Shown piece by piece: positions 42,544 through 51,494 of a stretch of 64,000 nt of DNA (positions are counted from its first letter, which is position 1; each line of letters begins with the position of its first letter). Made by a program: the position numbers and the translations under genes. The notes under the pieces were generated by a model, which did no database searches, was not told where the DNA came from, and worked only from the letters and a program-made list of their open reading frames with translations. Source of the stretch: G025836975 sp048751585 (GTDB taxonomy: Bacteria > Pseudomonadota > Gammaproteobacteria > Burkholderiales > Burkholderiaceae_B). The DNA is taken from NCBI RefSeq assembly GCF_048751585.1, contig NZ_JAZHOB010000004.1, forward strand, positions 62,001 to 126,000, in the 5' to 3' direction.

Positions 42544-44091
42544 ATGCTTGAACGCGAACTCAAACTCCACGTGCCCGCAGCCAGCCGGGCAGGCCTGGAA
42601 GAAGAACTGAAACAACGGGGCGCCGCGGAGCTTGCTTTGCATGCCCGCTATTTCGACACCGCAGACCGCGACCTGGCCAAGGCCGGGATAGCGCTGCGCC
42701 TGCGCCAGGAAGGCGAACAATGGGTGCAGACCGTCAAGGCGCCCGGGCCCGACGAACTATCCCGCATCGAAACGAACCACGAACGCCCCGGCCCCGAGCT
42801 GGATTTGTCGGTCTATCGCGGTACTCCTCTGGAGCCCTTGTTGGCGCCATGGGGCAAGACGCTGGCGCTGCGCTACGAAACGCAGGTCAGCCGGCTGGCA
42901 TTCCAGCACGACACTGGCCAGGGCATCATCGAGCTTGCTTACGACCGGGGATGGATCAAGGCAGGCGGGCTGCAGCTTGCCGTGCATGAACTGGAGCTCG
43001 AGCAACTTTCGGGCGACGCTGCCAATCTGTTCAGGCTGGGCCGCGAATGGCTGGAAAAGTACAGCTTGATCATAGACCTTCGCAGCAAGGCGGAGCGCGG
43101 CGACGCCCTGGCCCAGGCGGCCTGGACATTCCGCGATGCCATCCCGCGCAAAGGCTTGAAGCGGCTTCCCGAGCCGGTGCTGGCGCAACTGCTGAAAGCG
43201 CGGCGAGCGGAACCCGTAACGCTGGAACCGTCGGCAAGCACGCAGCAAGCCTATCATCAATGCACAAACGAGTGCCTGAGTCAGATTATCCGCAATGCCG
43301 CCTTCCTGGCGGGTGTGGACTGCCCCGACGCGAATCAGGATATGCGCGTCGGCTATGTTCATCAATTGCGCGTGGGCATGCGGCGCTTGCGCTCATGCTG
43401 GAAATTCTTCGGCAAGTGGGTCCGGCTTGACGAGGCTTTGCCCCTGGACGAGTTGCGCCGCTACTTTTCGCTGCTGGGCCACACGCGCGACCAGGATATC
43501 GTTCAGTTGATCATTGCGCCGCGCCTGGTCGAAGCGGGCATGCCCGCCTTGTCCGAAACCGCCGTGGCGCTCGATACCGGTGTGCACGATATGCGCGCAT
43601 TGGCGGCCAGCGCCGAATTCCAGTCCTTTGTGCTGACTTTGCTTGAACGCCTGCTTGAGCGCGGCGGCGGCGATGCGGATGCCGATTCCGAATCCTCTCG
43701 AACGCTGGGCAGGCAGCTTGCCAGACGGCTTAACAAATGGCTGACCCAGGTTTGCGATGCCGGCGAACACTTCCGCCAATTGCCCGGCGAAGCGCAACAT
43801 GACTTGCGCAAAGATGTGAAACGCTTGCGCTACGGCCTGGATTTTTCATCCAGCCTGCTAAAGGGAAAACGGCTGCTTGCCGTCCGCGGCGCCCTGGCGC
43901 TGGCACAGGAAAAACTGGGCGAACTGAACGATCTGTACGTGGCCCAGGCGCATTACCAGGCCCTGGCCGCCTCGCAGCCCAATGCGCTGTTTGCATTGGG
44001 CTGGCTGAAAGCCGCGCAAGAGCACAAGCAAGCGGAAGCCCAGGCCAGCTTCAAGCAATTAAGCAAGGCCGGCCCGCTGAAAACGCGCTAA
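42544..44091 (+). CDS. CYTH/CHAD protein, probable inorganic triphosphatase
   Basis: 515 residues from the ATG at 42544. The CYTH domain (about 1-205) opens with the diagnostic ExExK motif, LERELKLH (E3, E5, K7), and contains ARYFDTADRDLAKAGIALRLRQEG, which binds triphosphate and metal. The C-terminal CHAD helical domain (about 245-515) has conserved basic clusters and histidines (VHQLRVGMRRLRSCWKFF, LRKDVKRLRYGLDF) and probably binds polyphosphate. The E. coli homologue YgiF hydrolyses tripolyphosphate. The gene converges with ftsY, with a four-base overlap. Confidence 0.9.
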   Translation: MLERELKLHVPAASRAGLEEELKQRGAAELALHARYFDTADRDLAKAGIALRLRQEGEQWVQTVKAPGPDELSRIETNHERPGPELDLSVYRGTPLEPLLAPWGKTLALRYETQVSRLAFQHDTGQGIIELAYDRGWIKAGGLQLAVHELELEQLSGDAANLFRLGREWLEKYSLIIDLRSKAERGDALAQAAWTFRDAIPRKGLKRLPEPVLAQLLKARRAEPVTLEPSASTQQAYHQCTNECLSQIIRNAAFLAGVDCPDANQDMRVGYVHQLRVGMRRLRSCWKFFGKWVRLDEALPLDELRRYFSLLGHTRDQDIVQLIIAPRLVEAGMPALSETAVALDTGVHDMRALAASAEFQSFVLTLLERLLERGGGDADADSESSRTLGRQLARRLNKWLTQVCDAGEHFRQLPGEAQHDLRKDVKRLRYGLDFSSSLLKGKRLLAVRGALALAQEKLGELNDLYVAQAHYQALAASQPNALFALGWLKAAQEHKQAEAQASFKQLSKAGPLKTR

Positions 44092-45257
44092 TCGCCCAGT
44101 AAAGCGGCCGCAAATTCGCGGGCCACAAAAGGCTGCAGGTCGTTAAGCCCTTCGCCCACCCCTATCCAATACACCGGCACGGGCCGCACGCCCTGGCTTC
44201 CCGCCGCGACCGCGGCCAAAGTCCCACCCTTGGCCGTGCCGTCCAGCTTGGTCACTACCAGGCCAGTCAGGTTGATGGCGGCATCAAAGGCCCGAATCTG
44301 CGCAATGGCATTCTGCCCCGTGTTGCCGTCGATGACCAGCAGCACTTCGTGGGGCGCGGCTCCATCGGCCTTGCCGATGACCCGCTTGATCTTCTTGAGC
44401 TCTTCCATCAGGTGCAATTGCGTGGGCAAGCGGCCGGCGGTATCGACCATGACGACACCCGCTTCGCGGGCGCGCCCCGCATTCACGGCATCGAACGCGA
44501 CCGCCGCGGGATCGCCGCCTTCCTGCGCAATCACCGTCACATTATTGCGCGCGCCCCATTCCATCAATTGCTCGCGCGCGGCCGCGCGAAAAGTATCGCC
44601 CGCCGCCAGCAGGACCTTGGCGCCTTGCGCCTGGAAGTGATTGGCCAGCTTGCCGATAGAGGTGGTCTTGCCCGCTCCGTTGACTCCGGCAATCATCACG
44701 ATCAAGGGCTGGGCTTGCCCCAAGGGGAATTTCTTTTCCAGCGGCGCCAAATGGTCGGTCAATATGTCGCACAGGGCCGCCTTGACCTGGGCGGCGTCAT
44801 CCAGGCGCTCCTTGCGTACATGGGCGCGCAGGGCGGTCAACAATTTCTGCGTAGCCTCCATGCCCGCATCGGCCATGATCAGGGCCGTTTCCAGCTCTTC
44901 GAAAAGGGCTTCGTCGACCTTGACTCCGACAAAAAGGCCGCCAATGCTCTGCCCCGTGCGCGACAGGCCTTTTTTAAGGCGTACCAGCCATGATCCTTTC
45001 TCCGGCGCCGCCGTGGGCTCCGGATCGACGCTGGCGGGCTCGGCGCCAAGCCCCTCCGCCCGCTCTTGCACAGGAGGTTCCAGCCAGGCTTGCGGCACGT
45101 CGGTCGCGGACGGCTCGTCATGCGGCATCTGACCCAAATCGGTGTCCAGGAACGCATCCGCCAGCCCGGCGCCGGCATCCTGATCCTCCGCCGGGACGGG
45201 CGCCTGCCCCTTGCTTTCATGGGGATCCGGCTTCTTTCTTTTAAAAATACTGAACAT
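44088..45257 (-). CDS. ftsY: Signal recognition particle receptor FtsY
   Basis: 389 residues. The acidic N-terminal A region (rich in Glu, Asp, Pro, Ala; residues 1-80) is followed by the NG GTPase: GVNGAGKTTSIGKLANHF (P loop), DTFRAAAREQL, VDTAGRLPTQLHLMEEL and TKLDGTAKGG. It docks ribosome-SRP complexes at the inner membrane for cotranslational insertion. It is divergent from rsmD with a 56-base gap. No anomalies are seen. Confidence 0.97.
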   Translation of the reverse strand: MFSIFKRKKPDPHESKGQAPVPAEDQDAGAGLADAFLDTDLGQMPHDEPSATDVPQAWLEPPVQERAEGLGAEPASVDPEPTAAPEKGSWLVRLKKGLSRTGQSIGGLFVGVKVDEALFEELETALIMADAGMEATQKLLTALRAHVRKERLDDAAQVKAALCDILTDHLAPLEKKFPLGQAQPLIVMIAGVNGAGKTTSIGKLANHFQAQGAKVLLAAGDTFRAAAREQLMEWGARNNVTVIAQEGGDPAAVAFDAVNAGRAREAGVVMVDTAGRLPTQLHLMEELKKIKRVIGKADGAAPHEVLLVIDGNTGQNAIAQIRAFDAAINLTGLVVTKLDGTAKGGTLAAVAAGSQGVRPVPVYWIGVGEGLNDLQPFVAREFAAALLGD

Positions 45258-45313
45258 ACGTTTTACACTACCTGAATAGTTTTAATTCAAAACTCGACGA
45301 TCCCTGACCGCGC

Positions 45314-45904
45314 ATGAAGAAGCATGTAGTACGTATTGTAGGCGGTGATTACCGCAAGACGCCCATTCCCGTGGTGGATGCCGCCGGCCTGCGCCCGACT
45401 CCCGATCGCGTGCGGGAAACACTGTTCAATTGGCTGCATCACTTCTGGGGCGGCGAATATGCGGACAAACGCATTCTGGATTTGTTCGCGGGAACGGGTG
45501 CGCTGGGATTCGAAGCGGCGTCGCGCGGCGCCGGGCATGTGCAAATGGTGGAAATCAACCCAGCCGCGGTGGCCGCATTGCGAGCTCTCAAGGCGCGCCT
45601 GAAGGCGGAAAACGTACGCATCCACGCGGGCGACGCCCTTGTCGTCCTGGACCGCCTGGATAGTGCCCCCTTCGACCTGATCATGCTGGACCCGCCCTTC
45701 GAGCAAGGATGGCTGGACCGCATCTGGGCGCGGCTTCCGGCTGTTCTCAGGCCCGACGGCTTGCTGTATATTGAATCTGAAGCCGCGCTGGAGCCGCCCG
45801 GCGGCTTCCAGCTTCTACGCCAGTCGAAGGCAGGCCATGTGCATTTCCACCTGCTTCGATTTGCTGCAACGCAAAAAACAGTCAATAATCCCGCAATAAG
45901 TTGA
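45314..45904 (+). CDS. rsmD: 16S rRNA (guanine966-N2)-methyltransferase RsmD
   Basis: 196 residues. An AdoMet-binding Rossmann core is seen in ILDLFAGTGALGFEAASRGA, followed by the amino-methyltransferase motif LIMLDPPFEQGWLD (DPPF/Y). The N-terminal VRIVGGDYRKTPIPV and RPTPDRVRETLFNWL are diagnostic of RsmD. It methylates G966 of 16S rRNA in the assembled 30S subunit. coaD follows 85 bases downstream, as in many proteobacteria. Confidence 0.96.
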   Translation: MKKHVVRIVGGDYRKTPIPVVDAAGLRPTPDRVRETLFNWLHHFWGGEYADKRILDLFAGTGALGFEAASRGAGHVQMVEINPAAVAALRALKARLKAENVRIHAGDALVVLDRLDSAPFDLIMLDPPFEQGWLDRIWARLPAVLRPDGLLYIESEAALEPPGGFQLLRQSKAGHVHFHLLRFAATQKTVNNPAIS

Positions 45905-45989
45905 AAAACAGATCTGATTCAATCGGCCGGATTCCCTGAATTCGGCCCTGCCATTCCGGCGCACATCTTTTTCAAAATTCGGAATTTGC

Positions 45990-46499
45990 ATGATTACTGC
46001 AGTCTACCCCGGAACGTTCGACCCCCTTACCCGCGGTCACGAAGACCTGGTGCGTCGCGCTGCCGGCCTGTTTGACCACGTCGTCGTGGGCGTGGCCCAC
46101 AGCCAGGCCAAGAAGCCGTTTTTTTCGGTGAAGGAAAGGGTCGAAATCGCACAAGAGGTGCTGGGCCACTATCCAAATGTCGAAGTCAAGAGCTTTGCGG
46201 GATTGCTCAAAGACTTCGTCCGCGAGCAGAATGGCCGCGTGATCGTCCGGGGCCTGCGCGCCGTGTCCGATTTCGAGTACGAGTTCCAGATGGCCGGCAT
46301 GAATCGCCATCTGCTGCCCGAAGTCGAAACCCTGTTCATGACGCCGTCCGATCAGTATCAGTTCATTTCCGGCACCATCGTCCGCGAGATCGCCATTCTG
46401 GGCGGCGACGTCAGTAAATTCGTCTTCCCTTCGGTCGAGCGATGGCTGCACAGCAAAGCCAAGGCGCGCCGCGAAGAGCAAGAGCAGGAACAGGAATAA
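45990..46499 (+). CDS. coaD: Phosphopantetheine adenylyltransferase
   Basis: 169 residues. The nucleotidyltransferase T/HxGH motif is in AVYPGTFDPLTRGHEDLVRRA, and QFISGTIVREIAILGGDVSKFV is the C-terminal nucleotide loop. GLRAVSDFEYEFQMAGMNRHL is typical of CoaD. It forms dephospho-CoA from 4'-phosphopantetheine and ATP. The tail ends in an Arg/Glu/Gln-rich stretch. It follows rsmD and precedes a ferredoxin gene, the common Burkholderiales order. Confidence 0.97.
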   Translation: MITAVYPGTFDPLTRGHEDLVRRAAGLFDHVVVGVAHSQAKKPFFSVKERVEIAQEVLGHYPNVEVKSFAGLLKDFVREQNGRVIVRGLRAVSDFEYEFQMAGMNRHLLPEVETLFMTPSDQYQFISGTIVREIAILGGDVSKFVFPSVERWLHSKAKARREEQEQEQE

Positions 46500-46610
46500 G
46501 GCCGGCAGGGGTAATCGCCTGCCGCCGGGCGAACTGCCTTACACTAGGGAAGGCCCGACCCTAGCACGGCGGCCTGTCTCTATGTCAGTTTGTATTTGCA
46601 GGAAATAATC

Positions 46611-46862
46611 ATGGCGCTGCGCATTACCGACGAATGCATCAATTGCGATGTTTGCGAGCCGCAATGTCCCAATAACGCAATTTCGATGGGCGTGGAAATC
46701 TACGAAATCGAACCTTCGCGATGTACCGAATGCGTGGGGCATTTCGACGAGCCCCAATGCCAGGTCGTATGTCCCGTCGAATGCATTGTGTTCGACCTGG
46801 ATTGCCCCGAAGATAACGATACCCTGCTGGCCAAATACCAGCAGCTTACCGCCACCACCTAG
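46611..46862 (+). CDS. 2[4Fe-4S] ferredoxin (YfhL/Alvin type)
   Basis: 83 residues from the ATG at 46611, with GCAGGAA upstream. Eight or nine cysteines define two cubane clusters: C9, C12, C15, C19 (CINCDVCEPQC) and C38, C41, C50, C54, plus C58. The seven-residue insertion in the second cluster (CVGHFDEPQC) is the mark of the Allochromatium-type ferredoxins with very low potential. It is a cytoplasmic electron carrier; the partner is unknown. The gene lies about 110 bases after coaD. Confidence 0.95.
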   Translation: MALRITDECINCDVCEPQCPNNAISMGVEIYEIEPSRCTECVGHFDEPQCQVVCPVECIVFDLDCPEDNDTLLAKYQQLTATT

Positions 46863-46895
46863 ATATAAGGGTATAAGGGCGGCGTCCCGAAGCGG

Positions 46896-47285
46896 TCAAA
46901 GCTCGGGCCAAAGCACCCGTCCCGCGTCCGGGTGTATTTTCACCAATCGGCACGGCTGGCCCAGGAACTTGGCAAACCAGGCGGCGGCAAGCTCGCCTTC
47001 GTCCACGACATCGATGCTCTGGCTTCCTATGCTGGCCTGCCGCCGCACGCTATCGTCGTCCTCGATGACATCCAGGGGAATATCCAGCCGCAGCATGCCG
47101 GGCGCCTTCATGACCAGGTAGCCCAGGTTGACATCCACCTTGATGTCGGCCAATTTTTCGCAATGGCTGGGCGTCAGCCATGCACCGGCTTCGTCAATGA
47201 CCAGCCAGCGCTTGTTGTAAGGCGCCGCATCGGGGTTGCCCAGCCCGCCGCAGCCGGCAATAGGGAAATAAAGCGGGGTCGTCAT
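46896..47285 (-). CDS. Standalone MOSC N-terminal beta-barrel domain protein
   Basis: 129 residues. The sequence resembles the MOSC_N domain (YFPIAGCGGLG, YNKRWLVIDEAGAWLTPSHCEKLADIKVDV, RLDIPLDVIEDDD, WFAKFLGQPCRLVKI) that normally precedes the sulfur- and molybdenum-cofactor-binding MOSC domain. Here the catalytic MOSC domain itself is missing, and no downstream fragment of it exists. Its ATG overlaps the AsmA stop (ATGA), so the two are coupled. The role of the isolated domain is unknown. Confidence 0.75.
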   Translation of the reverse strand: MTTPLYFPIAGCGGLGNPDAAPYNKRWLVIDEAGAWLTPSHCEKLADIKVDVNLGYLVMKAPGMLRLDIPLDVIEDDDSVRRQASIGSQSIDVVDEGELAAAWFAKFLGQPCRLVKIHPDAGRVLWPEL

Positions 47286-49879
47286 TGTCCGAGTAATCCT
47301 TTTAATGCGTCGCCGATGCTCTTGACCGGATCGACCGGTTTCTTGGGGGCCGCCTGGCCCGCGCCGGCCGGCGCTCCGCCCTCAGCGGGCTTGGCTGCCT
47401 GATTGGACAGCAGATCGATAAGGCCGCCTTTCACGGCTTCCTTGACAGCCTTGCTGCCGATCTCCTTCCATTGCACTTGATACCCCAGCTTGTCGAAGGG
47501 GCCTGACACGCGGATGGGAACCGCAACGCCTTGCAGCTCGGACAGGTCTTTTCCGTTCTGCCCCGTCTTGGTGTTCACCACCCTGACATTCATCACCATA
47601 TCGAGTTGGTCATTGACCAGATCGACCGACGCGGGCGTTCCTTGCGAAATACGCAGCAAAGGCGCCGCAAGGCTAAGCTTCTTGACGGTTCCCTGACCAT
47701 GATCGAAATCGATATCCGCATCCAGCGAGGTGAAATCCGTCTGCCGCGCCGCATCGAACTGCGAGGCGACATCGGGTAGCTGGCCGCTGAAGACATTGCG
47801 CACGGCCTCGTTGGCTTCACGCAGCGTCTGCGCCACATTGATACCCTTGATGGCGCCATTCCTGACGCGAGCCTGGACCGTTCCGCTCAGGCCGGCTTCC
47901 AGCGCCGCCGTGGTCTGGCCCTGGCTATTCAGGTTGAACTTCAGGGATCCCTGGCCCAGTATGCGCCCCTCCTTCGCGAAATCGCGCAGCAGCGGCTCCA
48001 GGGCCACATTGTCAAGCGCCATGTCCAGCGCCAGCGAATTGGAGGAATCGGCTTTTAGCGTGCCTGCAAGCTTGCCGCCATACAGGTCCGCCTTGATGCC
48101 ATTGACGGCAAGCTTGCCTTCGGCGGCCCGCAACGACGCGGCGAATTTCGCGGCCTTGACTTCTTTTATCTTGAGATCGCCAATGGCGATCGTTCCGGTC
48201 AGGTCGACAGAATCCAGGAAAGAAAGATCCAGCGCCGTCGAAGCGGCCTGAGCGGCCGGTTTCGGAGCCGGAGCCGGCGCGGCTTCAGCGGGTTTATCGC
48301 CCTCTTTAGCCGCCTTGGCCGGGGCTTCCTTGGGCGATACGGGCGGGAACAGCGTATTGAAATCGAGCTTGTCGGCAGCCAGCCCAAATGTCACCTTGGG
48401 GCTCTTCAATTGGGTCGCCTTGACCTTGAAGTCCAGCTTGCTGCCGCTAAGCACCGCATTGATCTCGCTGACCAGCTCGTCTTTGATCAGGTCGGCCTGC
48501 AGGCTGCCTATAAAAGGAAACTCGAAACTTCCGCCCGGCAATGCGGCGTCCTCGATCCGGACGTCTCCCTTCATGGCCGACAAACCGCCTTTTTCCTCAA
48601 AAACATCCCAATTGGCGGGCGACGTCATCTTCAACTGCACAAGACGGTCGCCTTCCTTGAGACCGCCATCGATCTTGAGTTCCTTCAAGGTCAAATTTCT
48701 TGCGTTGCCGCCCAGGCCGCTCATGCCCAACGCAACACCCAGCACGTTCTGCTGATTGCTGAGCTTGATGGTGCCGGACACCGGCTCGCCTTTGGCGGCT
48801 TCGGGCGATACCGCCAGCCGGGGCGCGTCGAACGCGATATCGAAAGACTGATGAGGCTGGGTGCCCTTGGCGCGATAGGCCAGTTTCTCGACCTGGAATT
48901 CGGCCTGGCTGCGATCCACCTTCAACTGCGGCACCGTCAGGCTGCTGTCCAGGCCCTTGATGGGATTCGGACCATCGACATCGCCCTGCACCACCAGCTC
49001 CACGCCGCTTGCGCTGAACATTTCCGAATAAGCGCTGTATGCCAGGTTCCCGCGCAAGGTGACCGCCTTGGCCTGCAAAGGCCCCAGCTTGCCGGCCACC
49101 ACCAGATTCAGCTTCTGGGCGGAATAGGTCTGCTGCTCGGGGTTGAACTTGATGAGCGCCTGCCCATCGACATTCGCATCGGCCAACGGAAACTCGCCGA
49201 TAAGCTTGCCTTTCAGGGCGACATCGAATGCCTGGTCGAACGTCATGCGGCCGGTGTTGACATCAAGCTTCACGATGCGGCCGATCGACCCGGTAACTTG
49301 ATCGTACAGGTGGATTTCGCCGTTCTTCAAGTCCAGGCCGGCGATATCTATCTGGAAATCGGCGCCCGAAGCGGCGCCCACGGTGTAAGCGACCGGCGCC
49401 GCAGCGGCCGGCGGTTCGGCCGCGTGCGCCGCCCCCATGGGCAAGGCCAGCATGGGGCTGGCGGGGCCGAGCGCCGCGGAACGCTGGATCAGGTCATGAA
49501 AATTGAAATCGCCGTCGCCATCGCGCGTTATCCACGCTTTGAAGCCAGTTACCGCCACGTGGTCGACGACCAGGCGATTGAACATCAGCGGCCAGATAGC
49601 GACCGCGAAACGCGCGCTATCTACAGACGCAAACGTCTCCGTGCTATTCCTGTTCGATAGCGAGACGTCCTGGACGGACAAGCCTATGCGCGGAAAAAGC
49701 GATAGCTGGATATCGCCATCGATGGCCAGGGTGCGCTGATATCGGTTATAGACAATTTCCTCGAGCTTGCTTTTATAAGCGTTCGGATCGAACGTCAGGA
49801 GAAAAATGGCGATGCCCACCAACGCAACAATAACCACGACCACGAGACTGATCAGTACCCGTTTCAACCAAACTTTCAT
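47282..49879 (-). CDS. AsmA-family protein
   Basis: 865 residues. A single N-terminal transmembrane helix (VLISLVVVVIVALVGIAIFLL) is followed by the AsmA N-terminal domain (FDPNAYKSKLEEIVYNRYQRTLAIDGDIQLSLFPRIGLSVQDVSL) and a long beta-rich periplasmic region with an Ala/Pro/Lys-rich linker near residue 520-550, ending in the AsmA_2-like part (LKFNLNSQGQTTAALEAGLSG, QTLREANEAVRNVF). AsmA-like proteins form bridge-like lipid conduits between the membranes and influence outer-membrane assembly. It is cotranscribed with the small MOSC-N gene. Confidence 0.92.
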   Translation of the reverse strand: MKVWLKRVLISLVVVVIVALVGIAIFLLTFDPNAYKSKLEEIVYNRYQRTLAIDGDIQLSLFPRIGLSVQDVSLSNRNSTETFASVDSARFAVAIWPLMFNRLVVDHVAVTGFKAWITRDGDGDFNFHDLIQRSAALGPASPMLALPMGAAHAAEPPAAAAPVAYTVGAASGADFQIDIAGLDLKNGEIHLYDQVTGSIGRIVKLDVNTGRMTFDQAFDVALKGKLIGEFPLADANVDGQALIKFNPEQQTYSAQKLNLVVAGKLGPLQAKAVTLRGNLAYSAYSEMFSASGVELVVQGDVDGPNPIKGLDSSLTVPQLKVDRSQAEFQVEKLAYRAKGTQPHQSFDIAFDAPRLAVSPEAAKGEPVSGTIKLSNQQNVLGVALGMSGLGGNARNLTLKELKIDGGLKEGDRLVQLKMTSPANWDVFEEKGGLSAMKGDVRIEDAALPGGSFEFPFIGSLQADLIKDELVSEINAVLSGSKLDFKVKATQLKSPKVTFGLAADKLDFNTLFPPVSPKEAPAKAAKEGDKPAEAAPAPAPKPAAQAASTALDLSFLDSVDLTGTIAIGDLKIKEVKAAKFAASLRAAEGKLAVNGIKADLYGGKLAGTLKADSSNSLALDMALDNVALEPLLRDFAKEGRILGQGSLKFNLNSQGQTTAALEAGLSGTVQARVRNGAIKGINVAQTLREANEAVRNVFSGQLPDVASQFDAARQTDFTSLDADIDFDHGQGTVKKLSLAAPLLRISQGTPASVDLVNDQLDMVMNVRVVNTKTGQNGKDLSELQGVAVPIRVSGPFDKLGYQVQWKEIGSKAVKEAVKGGLIDLLSNQAAKPAEGGAPAGAGQAAPKKPVDPVKSIGDALKGLLGQ

Positions 49880-50037
49880 TTACGGCCTCAAAAACCACGG
49901 GAGAGCCCCCGTGTTGCTCACAGCGTTACGTAGAATGCTAACCCATGTAGCATCTTGTGTTCAGGCAAAGCCAGGGCGGCCGGACGCATAAGCTAATAAA
50001 ACGCAAAGGGTGGCATACGTGTCCACATTTTATTACT

Positions 50038-50070
50038 ATGCCCGATGATGGAATCGGGCAAACGCCCGAC
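50038..50070 (+). promoter_or_regulatory. Competing hairpins in the metY leader
   Basis: GCCCGAT (50040-50046) can pair with ATCGGGC (50053-50059), and the same central segment can instead pair as TCGGGC (50054-50059) with GCCCGA (50064-50069) across a 4-base loop. The two hairpins exclude each other and lie 75-105 bases before the metY ATG. This is the layout of an attenuator or ligand-switch, but no known SAM riboswitch consensus was recognised. Confidence 0.3.
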
Positions 50071-50143
50071 GGCGGCGCACCACCTTGCCGCAATGTATCC
50101 CTCTTTACCCCTATTCCCTAAAACAACTTACACGGCGACACAC

Positions 50144-51421
50144 ATGAAATTCGAGACATTGGCCATTCATGCGGGCTACCAGCCCGACCCCACCACCAAA
50201 TCCGTGGCGGTGCCCATTTACCAGACCACGTCGTACGCATTCGATAGTACCCAGCACGGCGCCGACCTGTTCGACTTGAAGGTGGCGGGCAATATCTACA
50301 CCCGCATCATGAACCCGACCAACGCGGTGCTCGAGGAACGCGTCGCCGCCCTGGAAGGCGGGATTGCCTCCCTGGCCGTCGCTTCGGGAATGGCGGCGAT
50401 CACCTACGCCATCCAGACCATTGCGCAGGCCGGCGACAATATCGTGTCAGTCGCCAAGCTGTACGGCGGCACCTACAACCTTTTTGCGCATACCTTTCCA
50501 CGTCAGGGCATCACGGTAAAGTTCGCGCCCCACGACGACGTGGCCGCGCTGGAGGCCCTGATCGACGAAAACACCAAGGCGGTGTTCTGCGAAACCATAG
50601 GCAATCCGGCGGGCAACGTCGTGGACATCCAGGCCATCGCGGATGCGGCCCACCGTCACGGCGTCCCCCTTATTGTAGACAATACCGTGGCGTCGCCAGC
50701 GCTATGCCGTCCCTTCGAGCACGGCGCCGACATTATCGTGCATGCGCTGACCAAATACATGGGTGGACATGGCACGACCATCGCCGGCGCCGTGGTCGAT
50801 TCCGGCAAGTTTCCATGGACGGAGCATAAAAAGCGTTTCCCCATGCTCAACGAGCCCGATCCTTCCTATCACGGCGTGGTCTATACCGAGGCATTCGGGC
50901 CCGCCGCATTCATCGGCCGCTGCCGCGTGGTGCCGCTGCGCAATACCGGGGCGGCTCTATCGCCCTTCAACGCCTTCCTGGTCCTGCAAGGCATCGAAAC
51001 GCTGCCGCTGCGCATGGAGCGCCACACCGAAAACGCCTTGACGGTGGCCCAGTACCTGAAAGGGCATGAACAAGTATCGTGGGTGCAGTACGCTGGCTTG
51101 CCCGACCACCCTGAACACGCGCTGGCCCAAAAATACCTGGGCGGCAAGCCGGCCAGCATCCTGTCCTTCGGCATAAAGGGCGGCAGCGCGGCCGGCGCAC
51201 GCTTCATCGACGCGCTACAGCTTATCCTTAGGCTGGTGAACATCGGCGACGCCAAGTCGCTTGCCTGCCACCCCGCGTCCACGACGCATCGCCAGCTAAG
51301 CCCCGAAGAGCTCGCCTCGGCCGGCGTCGGCGAAGACATGGTAAGGCTGTCGATAGGCCTGGAACATATCGACGACATCCTGGCCGACCTCGCCCAGGCC
51401 CTTGAAGCCAGCAAGGCATAA
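50144..51421 (+). CDS. metY: O-acetylhomoserine sulfhydrylase (MetY)
   Basis: 425 residues from the ATG at 50144; the family start KFETLAIHAGYQPDPTTKS follows directly. It is a Cys/Met-metabolism PLP enzyme: YTRIMNPTNAVLEERVAALEGG, SGMAAITYAI, and the PLP-Lys in HALTKYMGGHGTTIAG. The length and HNxxxN-type insertions (FPMLNEPDPSYHGVVYTEAFG) match O-acetylhomoserine aminocarboxypropyltransferases that make homocysteine from sulfide. The leader contains alternative hairpins. It ends about 70 bases before a convergent gene. Confidence 0.95.
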   Translation: MKFETLAIHAGYQPDPTTKSVAVPIYQTTSYAFDSTQHGADLFDLKVAGNIYTRIMNPTNAVLEERVAALEGGIASLAVASGMAAITYAIQTIAQAGDNIVSVAKLYGGTYNLFAHTFPRQGITVKFAPHDDVAALEALIDENTKAVFCETIGNPAGNVVDIQAIADAAHRHGVPLIVDNTVASPALCRPFEHGADIIVHALTKYMGGHGTTIAGAVVDSGKFPWTEHKKRFPMLNEPDPSYHGVVYTEAFGPAAFIGRCRVVPLRNTGAALSPFNAFLVLQGIETLPLRMERHTENALTVAQYLKGHEQVSWVQYAGLPDHPEHALAQKYLGGKPASILSFGIKGGSAAGARFIDALQLILRLVNIGDAKSLACHPASTTHRQLSPEELASAGVGEDMVRLSIGLEHIDDILADLAQALEASKA

Positions 51422-51430
51422 AGGAAAAGG

Positions 51431-51454
51431 GACGGCGTTCGACAGAGCGCCGTC
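51431..51454. terminator. GC-rich hairpin between metY and the yidB-like gene
   Basis: GACGGCG (51431-51437) pairs with CGCCGTC (51448-51454) across a 10-base loop, with further GGCC/GGCC complementarity just after. There is no T tract on either side, so intrinsic termination is possible but weak. Confidence 0.35.
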
Positions 51455-51494
51455 GCGGGGTCCCGGCCCGGCCCGGTCAGGCCGGGAATCGGCC

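Noticed and set aside
48410..49660. Long plus-strand open frame opposite the AsmA gene
   Set aside because: The minus-strand frame has clear AsmA motifs and a membrane anchor; the antisense frame is His/Arg/Gln-rich without domain features, as expected for a shadow.
49880..50143. Known SAM riboswitch upstream of metY
   Set aside because: None of the SAM-I, SAM-II or SAM-V consensus cores was recognised; only competing hairpins were seen.
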